A stretch of DNA of 47,512 nt, taken from NCBI GenBank assembly GCA_910584145.1, contig CAJTXX010000012.1:1-47512 (forward strand). Reading direction: 5' to 3'. This document shows positions 33,328-41,522 of this stretch, one piece after another. Under the pieces are notes generated by a model. That model was not told the origin of the DNA. It was given only the letters and a program-made list of their open reading frames with translations, and ran no database searches. The stretch is from an uncultured Eggerthellaceae bacterium. GTDB lineage: Bacteria; Actinomycetota; Coriobacteriia; Coriobacteriales; Eggerthellaceae. Both the position numbers and the translations under genes were made by a program. Numbering within the stretch: the stretch's first letter is position 1; each line of letters opens with the position of its first letter.

Positions 33328-34227
33328 TCAGTCGAGCACGCCGACCTGGCGCATGATCTGGCGCAGGCGGTCGGATTGCTCGGGGGTGGCATCCACGAGC
33401 GGCAGGCGCACGCCGCCGACCGGGAAGTCGACGAGCGCGAGCGCTTCCTTCACGAGGATGGGGTTGGCGGTGGCGAAGAGGCCCTCCATGAAGGGCATGA
33501 AGGCATCGCTCGCCGCGCGGGCGGCCTCCCACTCGCCTGCTGCCGCGAGCTCGCAGATCTCGCTCATGCGCTCGGGCGCCACGTTGCCGGCGGTGGATAT
33601 GACGCCAGAGCCGCCGCGGCGCATGATCTCGCAGGTCGCCGAGTCGTCGCCGGAATAGACGTCGAAGCCCTCGGGCATCCCGTCGATGATGGCCTGTATC
33701 TGGTCGAGGTCGCCCGACGCCTCCTTCACGGCCACGACGTTGTCGCAATCATGCGCGAGCGCGAGCGTCGTCTCGGCCGTCATGTTCACCACGCACCGCC
33801 CGGGGATGTTGTAGAGCACCACCGGCAGATCGACCGATGCGGCGATGGCGCGGAAATGCTCGTATATCCCCTCTTGCGGGGGCTTGTTGTAGTAGGGCAC
33901 CACGCACATGAAGGCATCGACCCCGAGCTTCTGCACATCGGCGGCGAAGCCGATGGTGTCGGCCGTGCAGTTGTCGCCCACATTGGCGATGATGGGCACG
34001 CGCCCGGCTGCCGCCGACACGGCAGTGCGGAACAGGTCCATCTTCTGCGGGTAGAACACCGTGGGGCTCTCGCCGGTGGTGCCGTTGATGACGAGGGCGT
34101 CGCTGCCCCCGACGATGAGCCTATCCACCAGCTGCTCTGTACGGGCCAGGTCGAGCTCCCCTTCTCGGTCGAACGGGGTGACCATGGCCGGGATCATGCG
34201 TCCGAAACGCGGTTGCGATCGTGTCAT
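33328..34227 (-). CDS. dapA: 4-hydroxy-tetrahydrodipicolinate synthase
   Basis: Condenses pyruvate with aspartate semialdehyde at the entry to lysine/DAP synthesis, 299 aa, a TIM barrel. The Schiff-base lysine is Lys168 (VVAVKEASGD). Tyr139 lies in VLYNIPGR and the substrate loop is GTTGES (49-54). These distinguish DapA from sialate lyase-type relatives. dapB lies 51 bp upstream on the same strand. No lysine riboswitch can be drawn in so short a gap, so it is transcribed with pnp-dapB. Confidence 0.95.
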   Translation of the reverse strand: MTRSQPRFGRMIPAMVTPFDREGELDLARTEQLVDRLIVGGSDALVINGTTGESPTVFYPQKMDLFRTAVSAAAGRVPIIANVGDNCTADTIGFAADVQKLGVDAFMCVVPYYNKPPQEGIYEHFRAIAASVDLPVVLYNIPGRCVVNMTAETTLALAHDCDNVVAVKEASGDLDQIQAIIDGMPEGFDVYSGDDSATCEIMRRGGSGVISTAGNVAPERMSEICELAAAGEWEAARAASDAFMPFMEGLFATANPILVKEALALVDFPVGGVRLPLVDATPEQSDRLRQIMRQVGVLD

Positions 34228-34278
34228 ATATGCACTCCTATGCGCATGCGGGCGGCGTATCCGCCCTTCTGCGCAGAA

Positions 34279-35067
34279 TTATAGACCAGCCTGCGCGCCC
34301 ATCAGGCTATCGAGTCCGACGACGAGCCCGGTGAGCTCGCCTACGGAGCGTATCCCGAGCAGCACGCCGGGCATGTACGACTCGCGGTCCCACGAGTCGT
34401 GGCGGATGGACAGCGTCTGGCCGGTCGAGCCGAATACGACCTCTTGGCTGGCGACATAGCCCATCGAGCGCACCGCATGGACCGGCACGCCGTCGACGAG
34501 CGCACCGCGCGCGCCTTGGGCGCCTTCCACCTCGGTCTCGGCGCCGGGAGCCGCGCTCGCACGGCCCTGCCTGCCCTCTGCGATGAGGCGGGCGGTCTGC
34601 ATGGCGGTGCCCGACGGCGCGTCCTTCTTGTTGCAGTGATGGAACTCGATGACCTCGGCTTCCGGGAAGAAGGGAGCTGCGGCCTTCGCGAACTGCATCA
34701 TCAGCACAGCGCCGGTGGTGAAGTTCGGCGCGTAGAACAGCGCTGCTGCGCCCTGCGCGCCCGCGGCGAGCTCCTCGAGCGCCTCGCGGGCGAGGCCGGT
34801 GGTGCCCACCACGCAGTCCACCCCGCGCGCGAGCGCGCAGCGCACGTTCTCCGCTACGGCGGCGGGCTGCGTGAAGTCGACCATCACGTCGACCTCGTGC
34901 GCATCGAGCGCCTCGGGGACCGAGGCATGCACCGGGAAGCTGCCGCAGGCGCCATCGGCATGCGGGTCGACGCCGCAGCTGACGGTCATATCATCTGCGG
35001 CGGTCACTGCATCGACGACTGCGCGGCCCATGCGGCCGCAGCAGCCGCATACTGCTACGTTAATCAT
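34279..35067 (-). CDS. dapB: 4-hydroxy-tetrahydrodipicolinate reductase
   Basis: Second step from DapA towards DAP, using NAD(P)H, 262 aa. The dinucleotide loop is VCGCCGRMG near the N-terminus. The family catalytic segment EFHHCNKKDAPSGTA is present. ATG 35067 is chosen because MINVAVCGCCGRMG is a standard DapB start. It lies inside the pnp 3' end (8-bp overlap) and has no clear ribosome-binding site, so it is translationally coupled to pnp. The longer frame upstream is out-of-frame pnp sequence and is excluded. Confidence 0.95.
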   Translation of the reverse strand: MINVAVCGCCGRMGRAVVDAVTAADDMTVSCGVDPHADGACGSFPVHASVPEALDAHEVDVMVDFTQPAAVAENVRCALARGVDCVVGTTGLAREALEELAAGAQGAAALFYAPNFTTGAVLMMQFAKAAAPFFPEAEVIEFHHCNKKDAPSGTAMQTARLIAEGRQGRASAAPGAETEVEGAQGARGALVDGVPVHAVRSMGYVASQEVVFGSTGQTLSIRHDSWDRESYMPGVLLGIRSVGELTGLVVGLDSLMGAQAGL

Positions 35068-37264
35068 TGTTGGGCTTGTGGGAACGGCGCGGGGTGCGGC
35101 TGCCCTGGCCCGGACGGGGCCTGTCGCCATGCTCGCGCCGGCCACCGCCGTTGCTGTTGCCCGCGGCGCCTGCCGGAGCGTCGGGCTTGTCGAGGCGGTC
35201 GAGCGATATCTTGCCCGTCTTGGGGTCCACCTCGAGCACCTGCACCTTCACCTTGTCGCCGAGCGCGAGCACGTCCTCCACCTTCGCCACGCGGCCGTTC
35301 GCCACGCGCGAGATGTGCAGCAGGCCGTCTTTGCCAGCGGTCAGCTTCACGAAGGCGCCGAAGTCCTTGATGCCCACCACTTCGCCGTCGTAGATCTCGC
35401 CGGCCTCGGGCTCCTTCACGATATCGAGGATCATCGCCTTGGCGGTATCGCCCGCTGCGCGGTCGACCGCGCCGATGTGGATGGTGCCGTCCTCCTGGAT
35501 GTCGATGGAGGCGCCCGTCTCGTCCTGTATGCCGCGGACGACCTTGCCGCCGCTGCCGATGACGTCGCGGATCTTATCGACCGGTATCTGGATGGTCTCG
35601 ATGCGCGGCACCGTGTCGCGCACTTCGCTGCGCGGCTCGGCGATGGTGGCCACCATCGCCTTCAGGATGTGGTCGCGGCCCTCGTGCGCCTGCTGGAGCG
35701 CGCGCGACAGGATGTCGACGGTCAGGCCGCGGGCCTTGTTGTCCATCTGGAGCGCGGTGATGCCGTTCTCGGTTCCGCAGACCTTGAAGTCCATATCGCC
35801 CAGGAAGTCCTCGATGCCCTGGATGTCGGTGAGGATGACCGTCTCGTCGCCCTCCTTGATGAGGCCCATGGCCACGCCGGACACCGGCGCCTTGATGGGC
35901 ACGCCCGCATCCATGAGCGCGAGGGTCGAGCCGCAGGTGGAGGCCATCGACGACGAGCCGTTCGATTCCAGCACCTCGCTCACCACGCGGATAGCGTAGG
36001 GGAATTCCTCGTCATCGGGCAGCACGGGCAGGAGCGCGCGCTCAGCCAGCGCGCCGTGGCCGATCTCGCGGCGCTTCGGCGCGCCCATGCGGCCGGTCTC
36101 GCCGGTGCAGTACGGCGGGAAGTTGTACTGGTGCATGTAGCGCTTGCCCTCGGCCGGGTCGATGGTGTCGAGGCGCTGCCACTCGTTGAGCATGCCGAGC
36201 GTGCAGACGCTCATCACCTGCGTCTGGCCGCGCTGGAAGAGGCCCGAGCCGTGCACGCGGGGCAGGTAGCCCGGCACGATATGCAGCGGGCGTATCTCGT
36301 CGGCGGCGCGGCCGTCGGCGCGCTCCCCCGTCTCGATGATCATCTTGCGCATAGCGCGCTTCTCGAGCGCCTTCAGCGCTGCAGCGATGTCGCTGCCCCA
36401 AGCTGCGCGCTCGTCCTCGCTGAACTGCTCTTCGGTGATGGTCTGCTTCAGCAGATCGACCTTGGCCATGCGCGAGAGCTTATCGGCATCCTTCAGGCAT
36501 GCCTCCATGTCGGCGAAGAACGGCTCGATGCGCTCGGCGACAGCGGGGTCTGCGGTGTGGATGGTGTACTCCATCGGCGTGGGCTCGGCCTTCGCGATGA
36601 AAGCGGCCTGGCGCTCGCAGAACTTGCCGATTGCCTCCTGCGCGAAGGTCAGCGCGGAGAGCATGTCCTCCTCGGATATCTCGTCGGCGCCGGCTTCCAC
36701 CATGGAGATGTAGTCGGCGGTGCCGGCCACGGTCAGCTCCAGGTCAGAGCCTTCCATCTCTTCGTAGGTGGGGTTCACGATGAGCTCGCCGGTCTCCTTG
36801 TCGCGGCCGATGCGCACGCACGCAGCCGGGCCGTCGAAGGGCGCGCCGCCCACCATGAGGGCTGCGCTCGCGCCGGCGACGCAGATGGTGTCAGGCGGAT
36901 TCTGCCCGTCCACCACGAACGTGGTGGCCACCACGTGCACCTCGTTCTTGTAGCCGTCGGGGAAGCCCGGGCGTATCGGGCGGTCGATCATGCGCGCGGT
37001 CAGCGTGCCCTTGTCGGAGGGCTTCGCCTCGCGCTTCAGGTAGCCGCCGGGGATGCGCCCGACCGCGTACATCTTCTCGATGAAATCGACGGTCAGCGGG
37101 AAGAAGTCGTAATCCCGCTGCTGCTTGGAGACGACAGCGGTGACCAGCACGCTGGTCTCGCCGCAGGTGCAGAGCACAGCACCCGTCGCCTGCTTGGCGA
37201 GCTCGCCCGTCTCCAGGCGGTAGGTCTTCCCGTATAGCTCGAACTCTTCTACGATCTTGGTCAT
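35060..37264 (-). CDS. pnp: Polyribonucleotide nucleotidyltransferase (PNPase)
   Basis: Phosphorolytic 3'-5' exoribonuclease, 734 aa, forming a trimeric ring. Two RNase PH-like cores are joined by a helical domain. A KH domain (IGSGGKVVRGIQDETGASI) and an S1 domain (YDGEVVGIKDFGAFVKL) follow. The C-terminus ends with a Gly/Asn/Arg-rich tail of about 30 residues. ATG 37264 follows GGAAACGGAAG; upstream codons to 37348 cover the hairpin region and are not counted. The rpsO-pnp order is conserved widely. The leader holds two hairpins that may be processing sites. Confidence 0.97.
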   Translation of the reverse strand: MTKIVEEFELYGKTYRLETGELAKQATGAVLCTCGETSVLVTAVVSKQQRDYDFFPLTVDFIEKMYAVGRIPGGYLKREAKPSDKGTLTARMIDRPIRPGFPDGYKNEVHVVATTFVVDGQNPPDTICVAGASAALMVGGAPFDGPAACVRIGRDKETGELIVNPTYEEMEGSDLELTVAGTADYISMVEAGADEISEEDMLSALTFAQEAIGKFCERQAAFIAKAEPTPMEYTIHTADPAVAERIEPFFADMEACLKDADKLSRMAKVDLLKQTITEEQFSEDERAAWGSDIAAALKALEKRAMRKMIIETGERADGRAADEIRPLHIVPGYLPRVHGSGLFQRGQTQVMSVCTLGMLNEWQRLDTIDPAEGKRYMHQYNFPPYCTGETGRMGAPKRREIGHGALAERALLPVLPDDEEFPYAIRVVSEVLESNGSSSMASTCGSTLALMDAGVPIKAPVSGVAMGLIKEGDETVILTDIQGIEDFLGDMDFKVCGTENGITALQMDNKARGLTVDILSRALQQAHEGRDHILKAMVATIAEPRSEVRDTVPRIETIQIPVDKIRDVIGSGGKVVRGIQDETGASIDIQEDGTIHIGAVDRAAGDTAKAMILDIVKEPEAGEIYDGEVVGIKDFGAFVKLTAGKDGLLHISRVANGRVAKVEDVLALGDKVKVQVLEVDPKTGKISLDRLDKPDAPAGAAGNSNGGGRREHGDRPRPGQGSRTPRRSHKPNND

Positions 37265-37333
37265 GTCTTCCGTTTCCTTCTCTGTGCGGATGGCCGTATT
37301 GCCATCGCCTTCTGCGGCCCCATGCCGCTGCTC

Positions 37334-37376
37334 GGGCCGGCGGCCCAAGCGACAGGACCCGCGATGGCGGGTCCTG
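37334..37376 (-). other. Two hairpins in the rpsO-pnp intergenic region
   Basis: A perfect 10-bp stem, CAGGACCCGC with GCGGGTCCTG around a 4-nt loop (37353-37376), lies 8 nt after the rpsO stop. A second dyad, GGGCC-GGC-GGCCC (37334-37346), follows. Neither has a U-run. The position matches the rpsO-pnp processing hairpins known in other bacteria. Confidence 0.6.
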
Positions 37377-37384
37377 GAAAGCGC

Positions 37385-37672
37385 TTAGATGTTGTCGCGG
37401 ATGCCCAGCTTCTTGATGAGCGCGCGATACTCTTCGATGTCGCGGTTCTTGATGTACTTCAGAAGGCCGCGCCTCTTGCCGATCAGCTGCATCAGGCCGC
37501 GGCGCGTGTGATTGTCCTTCTTGTGGACCTTCAGGTGCTCGGTCAGGTTCCTGATGCGCTCGGTGAGGATGGCCACCTGCACCTCGGCGCTGCCGGAATC
37601 GCCGTCGCCCTTGCCGAATTCCTTGATGAGCTCGGCGGTCTTCTCTTTCGTGATGCTGAACTTGTTGGACAT
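37385..37672 (-). CDS. rpsO: 30S ribosomal protein uS15
   Basis: A 95-residue S15 that binds the central domain of 16S rRNA early in assembly. Signature segments are DSGSAEVQVAILTERIRNLTEHLK and DNHTRRGLMQLIGKRRGLLKYIK in part. ATG 37672 follows AAAGGTGG; the frame upstream to 37801 is leader sequence. A promoter with consensus spacing is visible about 125 bp upstream. A small hairpin lies just before the Shine-Dalgarno and could serve S15 autoregulation, which is known in several phyla with unrelated RNA structures. pnp follows. Confidence 0.97.
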   Translation of the reverse strand: MSNKFSITKEKTAELIKEFGKGDGDSGSAEVQVAILTERIRNLTEHLKVHKKDNHTRRGLMQLIGKRRGLLKYIKNRDIEEYRALIKKLGIRDNI

Positions 37673-37691
37673 CTCATCCACCTTTCCATGC

Positions 37692-37705
37692 GCCGCTCTC
37701 GCGGC
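37692..37705 (-). promoter_or_regulatory. Hairpin just upstream of the rpsO Shine-Dalgarno
   Basis: GCCGC-GAGA-GCGGC on the minus strand is a perfect 5-bp stem with a GAGA tetraloop, ending about 6 nt before the AAAGGTGG. It is a candidate part of an S15-binding autoregulatory leader. Confidence 0.45.
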
Positions 37706-37792
37706 TCGTATCCATGCCTTCGGCTCTGAGCGGGCAAGCTGTGGACGCCATGCGGGCCAAGCGCCGAATCCGCTGCAAAACGCAACCGTAGA

Positions 37793-37821
37793 ATGATACA
37801 CCGAAACACGATACCGTTCAA
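37793..37821 (-). promoter_or_regulatory. rpsO-pnp promoter
   Basis: On the minus strand TTGAAC (plus 37816-37821) and TATCAT (plus 37793-37798) are 17 nt apart, close to the vegetative consensus. Transcription would start near 37786, giving a leader of roughly 115 nt before rpsO. Confidence 0.75.
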
Positions 37822-37842
37822 CGCAGAGATGGAGAACATGCG

Positions 37843-37941
37843 GAACCCGAAGGGACGGAGCAGATGACGCCTTTTCCTGGGCGCATCCTTATCAGAGAGG
37901 CTCACGGGAAAAGGTGCTATTTGCTCCGTCCCTTCGGGTTC
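37843..37941. repeat. 99-bp imperfect palindrome (REP/MITE-like)
   Basis: Perfect 20-bp arms (37843-37862 and 37922-37941, core GGGACGGAGC / GCTCCGTCCC) enclose symmetrical 7-nt unpaired stretches. These are followed by a second perfect 8-bp stem (CCTTTTCC 37870-37877 with GGAAAAGG 37907-37914) and a 29-nt centre. The element fills the gap between the recO stop (12 nt away) and the rpsO promoter. It contains no ORF of note. It resembles dispersed palindromes carrying a GGGACGG core that I recall from many anaerobe genomes, some mobilised by RAYT-type transposases. Copy number cannot be judged from one window. It could also end recO transcription. Confidence 0.8.
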
Positions 37942-37953
37942 TTCGGGCCGCTT

Positions 37954-38715
37954 CTATGCTGTCAGGCTGAGGAGGAAATCGAGGGAGCGCAGCTTCGCGC
38001 CGACGTGGAAGCGGCTCCAATCGTCGCAGAAGGCGAGCACGCGCTGGGCGAAGGCCTCGTCGGCCGGCGTGGCGGCGATGCTGTCGAAGGTGGCCATGAG
38101 CAACGATGCGGCGAGCGCGAGCACGTCAGCGTCGACCGGATAGGCCTCTGCGGCAGCGGCGCACGCGGCGCATACCGCTCCCCCATCGGCTATGGAGAAG
38201 GCGACCCTTCCTGCCGTTGCGGGCGCTGGGCCGTCGCAGATGGCGCAGCGGTCGAGCTGCGGCATGATGCCCGCGAACGCGAACAGCTTCAGCAGCGTGG
38301 CCGCGCAGAGGTAGAGCATGGTGGCTCCTCGCGCTTCTGCGAGCGCTGCGAACGATGCATCCAGCAGGTCGAACATGCGGGGGTGCTCGAGCTCGGGCTG
38401 GGTGAGCCGCTCGGCGAGCTCCGCTGCGCAGGCGGCGCAGGCGGCCCGTTCGGCATCGGCGGCCAGCGCAGGCCGCGCGGCGTCGAGGCGCGCTTCCTTC
38501 ACGATGTCGAGGCTGCGGCCCTGCGAGCAGAGCAGGTGCACGCGGTTGCATACCTCGAGCTTCCCGGCGAACGCCCCGCCGGGCTTGCGGGCGCCCTTCG
38601 CCACCGCGCGCAGCTGCGAGCCGTCGCGGGCTATCATGGTGAGTATGAGGTCGGCCTCGCCGAGCTTCGTCTTCTTCAAGACGATGGCATCAGCGCTGTA
38701 GGTGGGCTGCGCCAC
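37954..38715 (-). CDS. recO: DNA repair protein RecO
   Basis: Part of the RecFOR pathway that loads RecA on SSB-coated gaps, 253 aa. The N-terminal OB fold begins YSADAIVLKKTKLGEADLI. The zinc site is Cys157, Cys160, Cys182 and Cys185 in CAIC ... CAAC. The start is GTG 38715, 4 bp after the stop of the PASTA gene. It is the last gene of the hemW-to-recO run, and the palindrome at 37843-37941 lies immediately downstream. Confidence 0.94.
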   Translation of the reverse strand: MAQPTYSADAIVLKKTKLGEADLILTMIARDGSQLRAVAKGARKPGGAFAGKLEVCNRVHLLCSQGRSLDIVKEARLDAARPALAADAERAACAACAAELAERLTQPELEHPRMFDLLDASFAALAEARGATMLYLCAATLLKLFAFAGIMPQLDRCAICDGPAPATAGRVAFSIADGGAVCAACAAAAEAYPVDADVLALAASLLMATFDSIAATPADEAFAQRVLAFCDDWSRFHVGAKLRSLDFLLSLTA

Positions 38716-38719
38716 GCGC

Positions 38720-40045
38720 CTATGAGCCCTGCTTGATCGAGGGGTCGATGGAGGCTATCTGGTTGGCGTCGGTCCACACGATGGTGCCGTTCACCACCTG
38801 GTAGTTGCCGTAGCGCGTCTCGGTCTGCGTGCCGAACCAGGTGACCGTCTGGATGGGCCGCACGGTTATGGAGAACGCGCAGGTGTTGCCGCCCTGGAAC
38901 GTGACGCTGTCGACCTTGCTCATCTCGTAGAGCGAGCCGTCCATGGTGATGGTGGAGGAATCCTCGAAGAAACCGCGTGTCAGGCCCACGAGCTCGGCCG
39001 AGCGGTTGTGCGCCACATAGACGGTCACGGTCGAGCCGGATGCGAGCGCGCTGCCAGCGGCGGGGTCGGTCTTCACCACCTGGCCCTCGGGCACCTCCTC
39101 GGTGTTGTAGAGCTGCATCGCTGCGGCGAAGCCCTCGGCCTCGAGCGCCGCCTGCGCCTCGTCGCGCGTCTTGCCGGCCACATCGGGCACGCGGAAGGGC
39201 TCGGCCACCTTGATGGTGATGCGCGCATCGGCCTTAGCGCGGGTGGTGCCGGCGGGGCTGACGTCGAGCACCGTATCGGGGGCGGCATCCGACTTCTCAT
39301 AGATGACCTCGAAGTTGGTGAAGCCCGCCTCGCGCATGAGCGATTCGGCTTCTTCGAGCGGCTTGCCCTTGATCTCGGGGATGAAGCGCGCCACCGACAC
39401 GCGCAGCGTCACGGTGGTCTTCTCGGGCACGCGGGTGCCGCCAGCGGGATCGGTGGACAGCACGATGCCCTCCACCTCGTCGGAGGTGACCTCTTCCACC
39501 TGCACGGTGAAGCCCGCTTCCTGCACGGCATAGGTGGCATCGACCTGCGACAGGCCCACCACATCGGGCACGGTGCGCCCGCCCCAGAACTGCGCGGAAT
39601 AGGTGATGGCGAACGCTGCCAGCAGCAAGAGCGCGATGACAGCCGCTAGGATGCCGATGCGCTTGCCGCTCATGCGGGAGCGCGCCTTGCCGCCCGAGGC
39701 GCTGTAGCCGTCTTCCACCCGGTAGTCGCGCGCTCCCAGCGCCTCGTCGCCGATGAGCGGTATCTCACCGGTGAAGGCGGGGTCGTCGGCCCCTTTGATG
39801 ATCGCGGTCGGCTGGCTCGCCAGCGCGGAGGTGGCGCCGAAGGGCACCGTGGGCGCGCCGTCGTCGCATCCCTTCCCGCCATCGAGGTCGATGGTGGATG
39901 CGCTCTCCAGCTCATCGTATGCGCTGGCTGCCGGCATGGCGTCGCGCACCGAGGCGGTGGGCATGATAGAGGGCAGCTCGTAGCCGCATTCGTCGCAGAA
40001 CTTGGCGCTGTTGCGGTTAGGGGTATGGCAGTTAGGGCAGATCAT
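38720..40045 (-). CDS. Zinc-ribbon, single-membrane-span PASTA protein
   Basis: A 441-residue protein. An N-terminal zinc ribbon (CPNC 3-6, CDEC 17-20) is followed by an acidic, Ser/Thr-rich cytoplasmic segment (about 25-125) and one membrane helix (130-150). Three extracytoplasmic PASTA repeats run from about 158 to 365 (for example TVPDVVGLSQVDATYAVQEA). A C-terminal domain of about 75 residues is unrecognised. PASTA repeats sense muropeptides or lipid II in PknB kinases and PBPs, but no kinase or transpeptidase domain is present here. It is downstream of era, separated by 83 bp with a small hairpin, and upstream of recO. Function is inferred only as cell-wall sensing or binding. Confidence 0.88.
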   Translation of the reverse strand: MICPNCHTPNRNSAKFCDECGYELPSIMPTASVRDAMPAASAYDELESASTIDLDGGKGCDDGAPTVPFGATSALASQPTAIIKGADDPAFTGEIPLIGDEALGARDYRVEDGYSASGGKARSRMSGKRIGILAAVIALLLLAAFAITYSAQFWGGRTVPDVVGLSQVDATYAVQEAGFTVQVEEVTSDEVEGIVLSTDPAGGTRVPEKTTVTLRVSVARFIPEIKGKPLEEAESLMREAGFTNFEVIYEKSDAAPDTVLDVSPAGTTRAKADARITIKVAEPFRVPDVAGKTRDEAQAALEAEGFAAAMQLYNTEEVPEGQVVKTDPAAGSALASGSTVTVYVAHNRSAELVGLTRGFFEDSSTITMDGSLYEMSKVDSVTFQGGNTCAFSITVRPIQTVTWFGTQTETRYGNYQVVNGTIVWTDANQIASIDPSIKQGS

Positions 40046-40109
40046 GTGTGCATGCTCCGTTTTGTGCGCGTTGATGCTGGTATGGGTTCACATTCTATAT
40101 CAGATGGGC

Positions 40110-40123
40110 GCGGGTTTCCCCGC
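40110..40123 (-). other. Hairpin downstream of era
   Basis: GCGGG-GAAA-CCCGC (minus strand) is a 5-bp stem with a GNRA tetraloop, 5 nt after the era stop. A TATAGAAT 10-20 nt further on might be a -10 for the PASTA gene, but no good -35 accompanies it. Confidence 0.4.
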
Positions 40124-40128
40124 ATGGT

Positions 40129-41079
40129 TCACTCGCCATAACCGAATCGTCGGATTTGGTTGGCATCGCGGCGCCAGTTCTTCTTGCATTTCACCGACAG
40201 ATCGAGGAACACCCGGCAGCCGAGCAGCTGCTCGAGATCGGCGCGGGCCTCGGTGCCGATCTGGCGGATGGCGGCTCCCCGATGCCCGATCAGGATGCCC
40301 TTCTGGCTCTCGCGCTCGACGTAGATGACCGCCCAGATGCGCATGAGGTCCTTCTTGCGCACGTATTCCATCTGCTCGACTGCCACCCCGATGGAATGGG
40401 GCACCTCGTCGCGGAAGCCGTTGAGCACCTTCTCGCGGATGAACTCCGCCACCATGACCTCTTCGGTCAGGTCGGTCTGCATGTCGTCGGGGAACCATTT
40501 CGGACCGGTCGGCAGGTATCCGGCGGCGAGCTCCACGAACGCCTCGACGCCCGCGCCCGTCTTGGCGCTGAGCGCGCAGAGCGCATCCCACTCAGCGAGC
40601 GCCTCGGCGGCGCGCACCTGCTCTTCGAGCTGCTGAGGAGACGCCAGATCGGTCTTGGTGAGCACGCATATCTTCGGCGCGCGCACCTTCGACACCAGCG
40701 CCGCCACCCACTCGTCGCCCCGCCCGATCGGCTTGCTGGCGTCGATCAGCATGCACGCCGCATCGACATCGGAGAGCGCGTTCTCGGCCGATATGTTCAG
40801 CTCCTCGCCGAGCGCATCGTGGGGCTTGTGGATGCCGGGCGTGTCCACGATCACCATCTGCATGCCGTCGCGCGTGAGCACGGCGCGGAAGCGATGGCGC
40901 GTGGTCTGCGCGGTATCCGATGTGATGGCTATCTTCTTGCCCATGATGGCGTTGAGCAGCGTCGATTTACCCGCGTTGGGGCGGCCGACGAAGGCTACGA
41001 ACCCCGAGCGGAAGCCCTCGGGCACGGCGGGACCTGCGCCACCCATCGGGTTCTCGGCGAAGAAGGCGTCCAAGTTCAT
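40129..41079 (-). CDS. era: GTPase Era
   Basis: Ribosome-assembly GTPase that binds the 3' end of 16S rRNA, 316 aa. G1 is GRPNAGKST (32-40), DTPG follows in VIVDTPGIHK, and G4 is TKTD in VLTKTDLA. The C-terminal KH domain contains KGILIGHRGAAIRQIG. About 20 extra N-terminal residues precede the usual start. ATG 41079 is chosen because it lies 12 bp after dgkA; the longer frame is shadow sequence. The ybeY-dgkA-era order is conserved in Firmicutes. Confidence 0.96.
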   Translation of the reverse strand: MNLDAFFAENPMGGAGPAVPEGFRSGFVAFVGRPNAGKSTLLNAIMGKKIAITSDTAQTTRHRFRAVLTRDGMQMVIVDTPGIHKPHDALGEELNISAENALSDVDAACMLIDASKPIGRGDEWVAALVSKVRAPKICVLTKTDLASPQQLEEQVRAAEALAEWDALCALSAKTGAGVEAFVELAAGYLPTGPKWFPDDMQTDLTEEVMVAEFIREKVLNGFRDEVPHSIGVAVEQMEYVRKKDLMRIWAVIYVERESQKGILIGHRGAAIRQIGTEARADLEQLLGCRVFLDLSVKCKKNWRRDANQIRRFGYGE

Positions 41080-41090
41080 AGCGTGCGCTC

Positions 41091-41522
41091 CTAGCTTGCC
41101 AGCAGCGCGCCGGCGAGGGCGGCGATGCGGGGCAGATAGACGATAGCGGCCACCACGAGCGAGCCGATGGCGGCCAGGCATACCGCGCCGGCGGCGCAGT
41201 CCTTCGCGCGCATGGCGAGCTCATGCCATTCGGGAGAGACCATGTCCACCACCGACTCGATGGCGGTGTTCACTATCTCGAGCGCCATGACCACCATGAT
41301 GCACAGCACGATGGCGAGCCAGCCGGCCTCAGAGACCGACAGCGCGAAGCCGAGCGCCACCGCGGCCAGCGCGAAGGCGAGGTGCACTTTCAGGTTCTTC
41401 TGCGTGGTGAAGGCGTATGCGATGCCGTTGCGCGCGCAGCGCAGGGCGCAGGCGAACGGGAAGGGCGAGGTGTCCCCCGCATGGCGGACGATGCGACCGT
41501 GCGGGCATTTGCGGGCGCTCAT
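41091..41522 (-). CDS. dgkA: Diacylglycerol/undecaprenol kinase family protein
   Basis: Small membrane kinase, 143 aa, with three membrane helices after a hydrophilic N-terminal 35 residues. The signature region EIVNTAIESVVDMVSPEWH and the following RAKDCAAGAV are diagnostic of prokaryotic DgkA. In Gram-positive bacteria the substrate is usually undecaprenol, recycling the wall lipid carrier; substrate choice is not visible here. ATG 41522 overlaps the ybeY stop by 4 bp (ATGA). Confidence 0.93.
   Translation of the reverse strand: MSARKCPHGRIVRHAGDTSPFPFACALRCARNGIAYAFTTQKNLKVHLAFALAAVALGFALSVSEAGWLAIVLCIMVVMALEIVNTAIESVVDMVSPEWHELAMRAKDCAAGAVCLAAIGSLVVAAIVYLPRIAALAGALLAS

Noticed and set aside
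34228..34278. Lysine riboswitch before dapA
   Set aside because: The gap to dapB is only 51 bp and shows no suitable multi-stem structure.
34799..37237. 812-codon plus-strand open frame opposite pnp
   Set aside because: Same antisense effect; rich in His, Arg, Asp and Leu without recognisable motifs, while PNPase is complete on the other strand.
37353..37376. Intrinsic terminator of rpsO
   Set aside because: The stem is perfect but there is no U-run, and rpsO-pnp co-transcription with processing is the common arrangement, so it is listed only as hairpins.
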